Source: Anaerolineae bacterium (GTDB lineage: Bacteria > Chloroflexota > Anaerolineae > Anaerolineales > Villigracilaceae). Taken from it: 10,549 nucleotides of DNA. A program made the translations under genes and the position numbers. Numbering within the stretch: position 1 is the stretch's first letter; the number at the start of each line of letters is the position of its first letter. Below the pieces are notes generated by a model, which made no database searches, was not told where the DNA came from, and was given only the letters and a program-made list of their open reading frames with translations. Location: NCBI GenBank assembly GCA_017303735.1, contig JAFLCF010000155.1, positions 1 through 10,549 on the forward strand, written 5' to 3'. Positions 1-5,991 of this stretch are shown here, piece by piece.

Positions 1-81
1 GCCCTTCTTCGCCAACTCTTGCACCAGCGCCTGACCAATTTCTCCACACGCACCTGTTATCAGCACTTGCTTCACGGTCAT
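1..81 (-). CDS. NAD(P)-dependent epimerase/dehydratase or short-chain dehydrogenase, N-terminal fragment
   Basis: Reading leftwards from 81 gives MTVKQVLITGACGEIGQALV and then an open frame to the window edge (27 codons). The TGACGEIG stretch is the glycine-rich dinucleotide-binding loop (GxxGxxG type) after the first beta strand of a Rossmann fold, placed at the very N-terminus as in extended SDR sugar-nucleotide epimerases/dehydratases and related oxidoreductases. The substrate cannot be told from this fragment. An ATG at 87 is also in frame, but AGGAG (88-92 on the minus strand) abuts it with no spacer, whereas it lies 6 nt before the ATG at 81, so 81 is preferred. The gene is divergent from the lipoprotein at 250, and the gap between them carries a dispersed palindrome. 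The rest lies outside the window. Confidence 0.7.
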   Translation of the reverse strand, partial: MTVKQVLITGACGEIGQALVQELAKKG

Positions 82-118
82 CTTCATCTCCTGATATGCT
101 AGAATTCATCTCGCGGTT

Positions 119-199
119 GTCATCCTGAGCCACAGCGAAGGATCTCTACCATAACAGTAAGAGACTCTTCGGTCGCGAAGAACGCTCCCTCAGAGTGAC
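119..199. repeat. Dispersed imperfect palindrome, GTCATCCTGAG type
   Basis: The element opens with GTCATCCTGAG and closes with CTCAGAGTGAC. These termini are inverted copies matching at 9 of 11 positions. Inside, GCGAAGGATCTCTAC is answered by GTAAGAGACTCTTCGGTCGC, so most of the 81 bp can fold on itself. From memory, palindromes of this kind (GTCATCCTGAGCGAAGCGAAGGATC-like) are dispersed in intergenic DNA of many environmental bacteria. It fills half of the gap between the divergent epimerase fragment and lipoprotein genes. It could act as a stem-loop in transcripts or be a passive, mobilised repeat; no ORF lies inside. Confidence 0.6.
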
Positions 200-249
200 A
201 CAAATCTATTTTACGACACAACAAAACGAATTGATGTCACAAAACCCTA

Positions 250-1032
250 ATGACTTTAAAACGATTTTTCTTCTCAAGTTTCCTCGCCTTGCTACTTACA
301 TCCTGCGCCACCATGGATGCATTCCTTGCCACCAACACACCCGAGCCAGCGACGGAAACCCCGGCTCCCACCTCGACCATAATCTGGTTCCCACCATCTG
401 CCACACCTACCCTGCAAACGTTATCCACCAAAGCCCCCACCCCAGAGATGCGTCCCGGTCTTAATGCAGAGATCCTCACTGACGATTTTTCCGACACGTT
501 CAACTGGGAGATCGCCTTATCAGATGAAGCCAGCTCACAAATTCAAGACAACCGCCTGACCCTCGCCGTGCAAAGCCAAGTCTACATGACCAGCCTGCGA
601 CGTGACACCTTGCTCACCGACTACTACGCCGAGATCACCGCCCAGCCCAGTCTGTGCAAAGGGGAAGATAGTTATGGCTTCCTCATCCGCGCGGATGGCG
701 GATCCTATTATCGTTTTGCCCTCGCCTGCAATGGAACCGTCCGTGCCGAGAGAGTCAGCAACAGCGTGCGTCTCGTCTTGCAACAACCGCTCCCCAGCGG
801 AGATGTCCCACCCGGCGCACCGGGCAACGTCCGCATTGGGGTTTGGGCAGTCGGCAGAGAATTACGTCTCTTCTTAAACGGACGCTTTCAATTCAGCATC
901 GACGATCCATCTTTTCAAATTGGCACACTAGGAGTCTTCGTCCGCTCGGCGGGTGAAACCCCGGTGGTGGTTTCTTTTTCAGATCTGGTGGTTCAAGAAG
1001 TGAATTATATTTTCCCAACAGCAACACCCTAA
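250..1032 (+). CDS. Lipoprotein with LamG/DUF1080-like beta-sandwich domain
   Basis: This is a 260-residue protein. A short basic N-terminus (TLKR), a hydrophobic core and the lipobox LLTSC give a lipoprotein signal with the acylated Cys at residue 19. A Thr/Pro-rich linker (about 28-68, with TPEPATETPAPTST) spaces the anchor from a globular domain (about 74-250). That domain has alternating beta strands with motifs such as DDFSD (78-82), YGFLIRADGGSYYRF (142-156) and VGRELRLFLNGRFQF (201-215), typical of concanavalin-like laminin-G/DUF1080 folds that bind or process glycans. No catalytic residues could be assigned, so binding is the safer guess. C136 and C160 could form a disulphide. The tail IFPTATP is again Thr/Pro-rich. 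No clear Shine-Dalgarno precedes the ATG; it was chosen because the signal peptide starts there. Confidence 0.7.
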   Translation: MTLKRFFFSSFLALLLTSCATMDAFLATNTPEPATETPAPTSTIIWFPPSATPTLQTLSTKAPTPEMRPGLNAEILTDDFSDTFNWEIALSDEASSQIQDNRLTLAVQSQVYMTSLRRDTLLTDYYAEITAQPSLCKGEDSYGFLIRADGGSYYRFALACNGTVRAERVSNSVRLVLQQPLPSGDVPPGAPGNVRIGVWAVGRELRLFLNGRFQFSIDDPSFQIGTLGVFVRSAGETPVVVSFSDLVVQEVNYIFPTATP

Positions 1033-1066
1033 CGATTGACGATTTTTGATTAACGATTTACGATTG
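1032..1066. repeat. Degenerate 7-bp tandem repeat, ACGATTN units
   Basis: Five consecutive heptamers start at the last base of the lipoprotein stop codon: ACGATTG, ACGATTT, TTGATTA, ACGATTT, ACGATTG. The period is exactly 7 bp with no slips. Nothing coding is visible here. A related but different heptamer array lies 49 bp further on, at 1115-1156. Confidence 0.6.
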
Positions 1067-1114
1067 GTGTAACAGTGGGGAACACACAAAACAACACCCC
1101 ACAACTAAACACAA

Positions 1115-1156
1115 ATTACGCATCACTCATCACGTATTACGTTTCACGCATCACAA
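1115..1156. repeat. Degenerate 7-bp tandem repeat, ATYACGY units
   Basis: Six heptamers run in register: ATTACGC, ATCACTC, ATCACGT, ATTACGT, TTCACGC, ATCACAA. The array ends three bases before the ATG at 1160, so it occupies the place of a Shine-Dalgarno, and no purine-rich ribosome site is present. A third array with the same consensus lies at 4870-4897. Confidence 0.6.
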
Positions 1157-1159
1157 CCC

Positions 1160-2143
1160 ATGCCCTCCCCCGCAGACTTCCTCCGTTTGCCCTACACTCC
1201 CGACCTGACCGAAGGTGGGATTCAATATGCCTTGCGTTCACTGGCATATTCAAACGAACGTGAAGGCAGGTCACCGTATGGAAGATTACGTCGACTCGTT
1301 GCCAATGTAGCAGTAGAAGTTGCCTTTCGGCGCTATCTCTCGCAAAATAATATTCCCTTTGACGTCAAAGCCTCTACACCTTTCACCGACCGCGAACGTT
1401 TCGACGTGGTCTTGAATGGTCATCGCTGCGACATCAAATCTTTTCTCATCTCGCATCGAGAACAGATTTTAGCGATTCGCAACAACCCTGCCGTTCTATT
1501 GGAAGCTCCTGCCCTTGTCCCCTCTGACTCGCACGCCGGGGACGGACATTCCTACGATGACATCTATCTCTTCGCTTTCATGAACGGTCTGATCGCCGCC
1601 TCACAAGCGGATCTGCAAAAAGCCATGGCGAAGAATCAGCCACATTACCTCGCACACGTCATGCCGCTGGCGTGGCGCAAACCAATCCACTGGGTTCCGC
1701 TCGGGGAGCTGGTTCTTAAATCGGAATCAGCGGAGGAACTGATCGTCGAGGTCAATGGGCAAGACGAGGCGCGGGAAATGAAGCGCGCGGTCGCCAGTCT
1801 TGCTCCGGGTGTCAAAGTCAATGTTAATGAGTCTTTCTATTCAATCACTTCCCTACACGTCCGCCGCCTGCCCGAAGCACGAGTGGCGATACGTGTTGAA
1901 CGAATGAACGAGACTCATATCGTCGCCCCATATGATTGGTCTAACCTTTGGGTCTATGGCATGGATATTTTGATGGTGGGCTATACCACGTACGAAGAGA
2001 TGGGGCAGCGCGCCACGTTGCTTCTGCCAAATTCAAAGACCTTCCAATACGAACGTACGCATGTAAAAAACCTTGCCATGCCTGTATCGAAGTTGAAGCC
2101 CATGCAAAAGCTTTTTACTTCAAATCGCTCTATCGAGGGCTGA
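1160..2143 (+). CDS. Probable PD-(D/E)XK nuclease-fold protein
   Basis: This 327-residue protein has no signal peptide or membrane segment, so it is cytoplasmic. The N-terminal half reads as a restriction-endonuclease-like core. A helix (about 44-60, NVAVEVAFRRYL) carries E53. The strand FDVVLNGHRC follows with D82, and DIK (91-93) then supplies the acidic residue and Lys of a (D/E)XK motif. A further strand, DDIYLFAF (133-140), follows. This order (E, D, DxK) is what the PD-(D/E)XK superfamily uses to bind metal and cut DNA. The C-terminal half (about 175-327) is not recognised. No methyltransferase partner is adjacent, so a standard restriction-modification system is not supported; repair, or a fold without activity, remains possible. 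No Shine-Dalgarno is seen: a heptamer repeat sits just upstream. The 3' end overlaps a hairpin. Confidence 0.5.
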   Translation: MPSPADFLRLPYTPDLTEGGIQYALRSLAYSNEREGRSPYGRLRRLVANVAVEVAFRRYLSQNNIPFDVKASTPFTDRERFDVVLNGHRCDIKSFLISHREQILAIRNNPAVLLEAPALVPSDSHAGDGHSYDDIYLFAFMNGLIAASQADLQKAMAKNQPHYLAHVMPLAWRKPIHWVPLGELVLKSESAEELIVEVNGQDEAREMKRAVASLAPGVKVNVNESFYSITSLHVRRLPEARVAIRVERMNETHIVAPYDWSNLWVYGMDILMVGYTTYEEMGQRATLLLPNSKTFQYERTHVKNLAMPVSKLKPMQKLFTSNRSIEG

Positions 2144-2157
2144 GCCCTCGATAGAGC
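2127..2157 (+). terminator. Perfect hairpin enclosing the stop codon; possible terminator
   Basis: The left arm GCTCTATCGAGGGC (2127-2140) and right arm GCCCTCGATAGAGC (2144-2157) pair perfectly over 14 bp. The 3-nt loop is TGA, the stop codon of the 1160-2143 gene. A run of six T (2168-2173) follows about 10 nt after the stem, further than in a classical intrinsic terminator. It may still terminate, or protect the 3' end of the transcript. Confidence 0.55.
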
Positions 2158-2197
2158 AGAGCCTGACTTTTTTCATTTTCCCCCAAGCAATTTAGGG

Positions 2198-2206
2198 TAA
2201 GATTAT
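2198..2206 (+). promoter_or_regulatory. Possible -10 element for the amidase gene
   Basis: TAAGAT (2198-2203) and GATTAT (2201-2206) each match TATAAT at 4 of 6 positions. Counting from GATTAT, transcription would start near 2213, one base before the ATG at 2214, giving a leaderless or nearly leaderless message. No convincing -35 box was found. The site follows the 2127-2157 hairpin, which would separate it from the upstream gene. Confidence 0.3.
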
Positions 2207-2213
2207 CTTGCCT

Positions 2214-3032
2214 ATGCAATCTGCCAACGAACCCACAGTTAAAGAACCTGCGCGCATGCGCAGACAAAAACCACGCGGGACAAATCCGTTCCTATCCGTG
2301 ATCGGCATTGCGGTCTTGATCGCAACTCTCTTCACCGCATGGACCCCCAACAGCTTTTTCGCCAGCAATTTCAGCGACCAGCTCCGTACCCTGCTTACTC
2401 CGCAATCTGCCATCCAAAACGGACCCAGCACACCCCTGCCGCAAATTCGCATTGGTATTGTCGCCGGGCACATGGGCAACGACTCGGGTGCCGTCTGCCT
2501 CGACGAAAATGGAGCCGCAACTCTCACCGAAGCCGATGTCAATCTTTCGATCGCCACCTTGGTACAGCGCAGCCTCACCGAGCGCGGTTACCAAGTGGAC
2601 TTGCTCAACGAGTTCGATACACGTCTGAACGGCTATCGTGCCGCCGCGCTGGTATCCATCCACAACGACTCATGCGAATACATCAATGATGAAGCCACAG
2701 GGTTCAAAGTGGCGGCTTCGCTCGAAACGCGAGATGTGAATCGCGCGCAACGTCTCACCGCCTGCCTGACGAATCGCTACCAACAAATGACCGGGTTGTT
2801 CTTCCATGCCAACAGCATCACGCCCGATATGACCCAATACCACGCCTTTTCTGAAATCGACCCGAACACCATCACTGCCATCATCGAAACAGGATTTTTA
2901 TATCTCGATCAGAACATCCTCACCAAACAAACCGATGTGGTGGCAGAAGGCGTAACACAGGGCATCTTGTGCTTCATCAATAACGAAAGCGTGCTGCCCA
3001 CATCGATCCCCCTGCCAACGATCCTGCCATGA
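2214..3032 (+). CDS. N-acetylmuramoyl-L-alanine amidase (Amidase_3), membrane-anchored
   Basis: This protein is expected to hydrolyse the bond between N-acetylmuramic acid and L-alanine in peptidoglycan, outside the membrane. Numbering from ATG 2214 (272 residues), a basic N-terminus precedes one membrane segment (about 27-44, LSVIGIAVLIATLFTAW), and the catalytic domain spans about 78-258. Family landmarks are visible: GIVAGHMG with His 86, the metal-ligand Glu 106 in TEADVN, His 150 in SIHNDS, and the catalytic Glu 225 in IIETGFL. These are the H-E-H zinc set and the general base of Amidase_3 enzymes. There is no long insertion resembling the autoinhibitory helix of E. coli AmiB/AmiC. An in-frame TTG at 2208 is an alternative start, but ATG fits the upstream -10-like site better. 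The stop overlaps the next gene by ATGA, so the two are probably translationally coupled. Confidence 0.85.
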   Translation: MQSANEPTVKEPARMRRQKPRGTNPFLSVIGIAVLIATLFTAWTPNSFFASNFSDQLRTLLTPQSAIQNGPSTPLPQIRIGIVAGHMGNDSGAVCLDENGAATLTEADVNLSIATLVQRSLTERGYQVDLLNEFDTRLNGYRAAALVSIHNDSCEYINDEATGFKVAASLETRDVNRAQRLTACLTNRYQQMTGLFFHANSITPDMTQYHAFSEIDPNTITAIIETGFLYLDQNILTKQTDVVAEGVTQGILCFINNESVLPTSIPLPTILP

Positions 3033-3730
3033 ACACACGTGTCGTGGGCATACTTCTGGCGTTTGTGATCGTCCTGCTCGGTGCAGCCGCATGGACAGCC
3101 ACATCGTCTCAAGCCCAGCCTCTCGCAACGCTACCCACCCCCACAACTTGGACGGCCTTCGCCCAAGCCGAGATCGCCAAACCGACGTACACGCCTCTCC
3201 CCCCGCCGACAGCGACTCAGCCTCCTCCACAAATTTCCCTTCCCGTAGAAATCCCAACGAATACACCTGAATCCGTTGCTCAAGCCGTGATCGTGGATGT
3301 GCCCGCGGGCATTTCCTCCAGCACCAATGCACAAGCTCCGGTCGCGTATGCAGGCGGCAAGCTCATCCTCGTGGATATTTCAGAACAGCACATGTATGTT
3401 TATGAAGGCGAGACGTTGGTCTATAGTTTCGTTGCATCCACAGGCATGAATAACGCCACGCGCACCGGCTCCTTCAGCGTCTTGGAAAAAATTCCCAATG
3501 CCTATGGCGCAACATGGAATATCTGGATGCCCAACTGGCTGGGCATTTACTGGGCAGGTAGTATGCAAAACGGTATTCACGCACTGCCCATCCTCCCGAA
3601 CGGAGCCACGTTGTGGGCAGGTTTTCTAGGCACGCCCATCTCGTATGGCTGTGTGGTTTTGGATACCTACGATGCGCAAGTTCTATATGACTGGGCAGAA
3701 GTGGGAGTCCCTGTAGAAATTCAATGGTGA
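3029..3730 (+). CDS. L,D-transpeptidase (YkuD), membrane-anchored, SYGC variant
   Basis: This protein has 233 residues. An N-terminal hydrophobic segment (about 4-22) acts as signal or anchor. A Pro/Thr-rich spacer (about 31-80, containing IAKPTYTPLPPPTATQPPP) follows, then a YkuD domain from about 111 (KLILVDISEQHMYVYEG) to the end. YkuD enzymes use a Cys to make 3-3 cross-links or attach proteins to peptidoglycan stem peptides. Here the catalytic His is probably H184 (GIHALP) and the nucleophile C208. The usual S/T-H-G-C signature reads S205-Y206-G207-C208, and the following conserved Asn/Arg is Val (CVVL). The fold evidence is strong, but substrate or acceptor may differ from a classical enzyme. 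Its ATG overlaps the amidase stop (ATGA), tying its expression to that gene. Confidence 0.85.
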   Translation: MNTRVVGILLAFVIVLLGAAAWTATSSQAQPLATLPTPTTWTAFAQAEIAKPTYTPLPPPTATQPPPQISLPVEIPTNTPESVAQAVIVDVPAGISSSTNAQAPVAYAGGKLILVDISEQHMYVYEGETLVYSFVASTGMNNATRTGSFSVLEKIPNAYGATWNIWMPNWLGIYWAGSMQNGIHALPILPNGATLWAGFLGTPISYGCVVLDTYDAQVLYDWAEVGVPVEIQW

Positions 3731-3748
3731 AACAGAGTCTTTTTTGTT

Positions 3749-3754
3749 TATAAT
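3749..3754 (+). promoter_or_regulatory. Possible -10 element TATAAT
   Basis: A perfect TATAAT lies 18 bp after the previous stop codon. No acceptable -35 box is found 16-18 bp upstream (bases near 3725-3732 read TGGTGAAA), and TG lies two bases rather than one before the hexamer. If used, transcription would begin near 3761 and the leader would carry the 3790-3888 palindrome before the gene at 3931. Confidence 0.25.
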
Positions 3755-3789
3755 CTTGATAGACGTACTTTTTTTTACTACCGTACACC

Positions 3790-3888
3790 GTCATTGCGAG
3801 GGCGCTCTTGTTCTTCGCCCGAAGCAATCCCAGCCACCATCTTGAGATTGCTTCGCCGCCCAAAGGCAGAGCGGCGGCTCGCAATGAC
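3790..3888. repeat. Dispersed imperfect palindrome, GTCATTGCGAG type
   Basis: The 99-bp element starts with GTCATTGCGAG and ends with the exact inverted copy CTCGCAATGAC. Internally, CGAAGCAATC near 3821-3830 is answered by GATTGCTTCG (3846-3855), so it can fold into one long stem or two. This type is, from memory, one of the commonest dispersed intergenic palindromes in environmental bacterial genomes. It sits between the first two transpeptidase genes, whose order may have arisen by duplication. An open minus-strand frame running through it is judged spurious. Confidence 0.65.
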
Positions 3889-3930
3889 GGAAGAGAATTT
3901 TTATCCGTTGGCATAAGTAAAAGGTGACCC

Positions 3931-4854
3931 ATGAATAACCGCCCCGCAAACTCAAACGCCCCTACGGGCGGGAATCCTCTCAGAAACAGCAAACAGGCTA
4001 AGGGTCCCGCAAAGAAGCGGAACTTTATCCTCCCCATTCTTTTGATCATCACCGGTTGTGTCGTCTTCATCTTCGCGGCATGGTCGGCAGTCAGTTCGCC
4101 TGTGCTGGCGTCCATTCTTAACGGCGGCGGGAATGCCCCACAGTTCGAGCAGCGCGCACCGGGTGATTCGTATGCGCAGGTATACATCGCGAAACCGACC
4201 TATACGCCGGGAGCCGATCAACCCGCGCCGCAAGTGGAAGTAGTTCAGCCCGCCGCCACTGCTACACAGATTCCGTCTCAACCAGAGGTGGTCGTTGTGC
4301 CACCAACTGCTATTCCTGCAACTGAAGCAGCCGCTGAAGTATTGGTGTTGCCCACAGCCACCACCGAAGCCGTTGCTGTTGTTGAAACCGGCGTCGTTGT
4401 GGCAGAAGCCGCCATCATTCCCGATACCCCAACCGCAGAATATGTTGCTCCGCCAACCGCCGTTGCTGTCGTCCCACCCGTAAGTTCAGGGACAAGTGGA
4501 GGCGTGCGTTGGTTCGACGTAGACCTTTCAGACCAGCGCATGTATGCCTATGAAGGCGATACTCTGGTGAACTCATTTGTGATCTCTTCCGGCACATGGC
4601 AAACCCCAACTTTGGTAGGCAGATTCAAAGTGTGGATCAAGTTAAAGTCTGCGCCGATGTCTGGTCCTGGTTATTACCTGCCGAACGTTCCACACATTAT
4701 GTACTACGATGGCGATTACGGCATTCATGGCGCATATTGGCATAACAACTTTGGCGTGCCCATGAGCCACGGATGCATCAACCTGAACCTGACCGACGCC
4801 GAGTGGGCATATAACTTTGCATCCGTTGGCACAGTGGTGAACGTGCATGACTAG
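3931..4854 (+). CDS. L,D-transpeptidase (YkuD), type II membrane protein
   Basis: This protein has 307 residues. A basic cytoplasmic tail (1-30, ending GPAKKRN) precedes one membrane segment (about 32-51), so the catalytic part faces the wall. A long low-complexity spacer rich in Pro, Ala, Val and Thr (about 85-190) follows, opening with IAKPTYTP, the octapeptide also present in the preceding transpeptidase. The YkuD domain runs from about 193 to 305: the strand VDLSDQRMYAYEGDTLV, catalytic H265 in YGIHGAYWHN, and the complete signature S279-H280-G281-C282 followed by INL. The presumed reaction is L,D-cross-linking of stem peptides. AAGGTGA (3921-3927) lies 3 nt before the ATG and supports the start. 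It is the most canonical of the four paralogues. Confidence 0.9.
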   Translation: MNNRPANSNAPTGGNPLRNSKQAKGPAKKRNFILPILLIITGCVVFIFAAWSAVSSPVLASILNGGGNAPQFEQRAPGDSYAQVYIAKPTYTPGADQPAPQVEVVQPAATATQIPSQPEVVVVPPTAIPATEAAAEVLVLPTATTEAVAVVETGVVVAEAAIIPDTPTAEYVAPPTAVAVVPPVSSGTSGGVRWFDVDLSDQRMYAYEGDTLVNSFVISSGTWQTPTLVGRFKVWIKLKSAPMSGPGYYLPNVPHIMYYDGDYGIHGAYWHNNFGVPMSHGCINLNLTDAEWAYNFASVGTVVNVHD

Positions 4855-4869
4855 GACGTAGTAAGAATA

Positions 4870-4899
4870 ATTACGCATTACGAAATACGTAATGCGTAA
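4870..4899. repeat. Heptamer tandem repeat that also forms a perfect hairpin
   Basis: Four heptamers, ATTACGC, ATTACGA, AATACGT, AATGCGT (4870-4897), match the 1115-1156 consensus. The same bases form a perfect inverted repeat: TTACGCATTACG (4871-4882) pairs with CGTAATGCGTAA (4888-4899) around a 5-nt AAATA loop. No T-run follows, so it is not a standard terminator. It lies between a transpeptidase stop codon (4854) and the next start (4915). Confidence 0.65.
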
Positions 4900-4914
4900 A
4901 ACCAGTAAATTTAG

Positions 4915-5940
4915 ATGAACACTTTATCTCGAAGAGACTTTTTAAAATTGAGCGGGCTGGGTCTGGCAAGCCTTATGGCAACCCCGCTCAATTTTGATTC
5001 AGATGACCCGTTCGACCTGCAGCAAGGGCGGGTCACCGTCCGCACGGTGTGGATGCATGAAAAACCGTCTGTAGATGCCCCAAAAGTAAAGCTGCTGCAA
5101 CGTGATGCATTATTTAGCATTTCCAACACGGCAGTTAGCAACGATACGGTTTCACACAACCGCATCTGGTATCAAGCCGGTACAGAAGGCTACATCCACT
5201 CGGGCAACATTCAACCCGTCCGCACTACGTTGAGTCAACCATACATAGGCAATATCCCCAAAGAAGGTCTGCTCGCCGAAGTCTGTGTACCTTATAGTGA
5301 TGCCTTCGTTGAACCCACTTCTGACTCAGATGTCGGCTATCGTGTTTATTACGAAACGATACATTGGGTCAAGGCAATGGTGGCAGGCACAACCGATGGT
5401 CAGCCCTGGTATCAGATCCGCGACGACAAATGGGATGAGCTGTATTACGTCCGTGCTGGGCATCTGCGTATTCTCACGCCCGAGGAACTAGCACCCATTA
5501 CTCCCGAAGTCCCGAACCGCGATAAAAAAATAATCGTCCGGCTCGACCAGCAGCTGGTCACCGCGTATGAATACAACGTCCCCGTTTTCAGCGTTCCCGT
5601 TTCCACAGGCGGCAGGCTTCGTAGCGGCACCTACACCACCCCAAAAGGCAACTTCACCACAGATTACAAACGCCCGTCCCGCCACATGGCAGCCGGTGAC
5701 ATCGCCGCCAGCGGATTCGACCTGCCCGGCGTCCCCTGGGTGCAATACATCACCAAAAGCGGCATCTCCTTTCACGGCACCTTCTGGCACAACGATTACG
5801 GGCGTCCGCGCTCGCATGGCTGCATCAACTTGAGCTGCTCCGCCGCAAAATGGCTTTACCTTTGGTCATCTCCCACCGTCCCCTTAAATAAGGAATTTAC
5901 CTACGGCGGCGTCGGCACCAAAGTGGAAATCACTGCGTAG
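4915..5940 (+). CDS. Tat-exported L,D-transpeptidase with SH3-like N-terminal domain
   Basis: This protein has 341 residues. The N-terminus has a full twin-arginine motif, S5-R-R-D-F-L-K11, followed by a hydrophobic stretch (LSGLGLASLMA), so it is predicted to leave the cell folded by the Tat route; a clear AxA cleavage site is not seen. Residues about 37-102 (GRVTVRTVWMHEKPS to EGYIHSGNIQPV) resemble a bacterial SH3 module. The YkuD domain spans about 205-340 (KKIIVRLDQQLVTAYEYNVP), with catalytic H287 (SFHGTFWHNDYG) and S300-H301-G302-C303-I-N. It should form or rearrange L,D-bonds in the wall. There is no Shine-Dalgarno upstream; AT-rich sequence (TAAATTTAG) abuts the ATG. It is collinear with the next gene, and the two are clear tandem paralogues. 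Confidence 0.9.
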   Translation: MNTLSRRDFLKLSGLGLASLMATPLNFDSDDPFDLQQGRVTVRTVWMHEKPSVDAPKVKLLQRDALFSISNTAVSNDTVSHNRIWYQAGTEGYIHSGNIQPVRTTLSQPYIGNIPKEGLLAEVCVPYSDAFVEPTSDSDVGYRVYYETIHWVKAMVAGTTDGQPWYQIRDDKWDELYYVRAGHLRILTPEELAPITPEVPNRDKKIIVRLDQQLVTAYEYNVPVFSVPVSTGGRLRSGTYTTPKGNFTTDYKRPSRHMAAGDIAASGFDLPGVPWVQYITKSGISFHGTFWHNDYGRPRSHGCINLSCSAAKWLYLWSSPTVPLNKEFTYGGVGTKVEITA

Positions 5941-5982
5941 TACCAAAGGGATATTTCTTATCCCATTCTCAACCTTTATATT

Positions 5983-5988
5983 TACAAT
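5983..5988 (+). promoter_or_regulatory. Possible -10 element TACAAT giving a leaderless message
   Basis: TACAAT matches TATAAT at 5 of 6 positions. Standard spacing places the first transcribed base at 5995, the A of the second of two adjacent ATG codons (5992 and 5995). No Shine-Dalgarno and no good -35 box are present. A 6-bp stem, GGGATA/TATCCC (5948-5964), lies just upstream without a T-run. Confidence 0.4.
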
Positions 5989-5991
5989 CGA

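Noticed and set aside
94..126. Promoter for the epimerase fragment on the minus strand (ATGACA, 16 bp, TAGCAT).
   Set aside because: The -10 matches only 4 of 6 and the -35 is part of the dispersed palindrome, so chance is likely.
1032..1156. CRISPR array made of the regularly spaced repeats.
   Set aside because: Units are 7 bp with no spacers; this is a short tandem repeat, not repeat-spacer structure.
3769..3776. Run of eight T as a terminator after the first transpeptidase.
   Set aside because: No stem of useful length precedes it.
3474..4187. Long open minus-strand frame of 237 codons.
   Set aside because: It runs antisense through two transpeptidase genes and the 3790-3888 palindrome, and its protein has no recognisable organisation.
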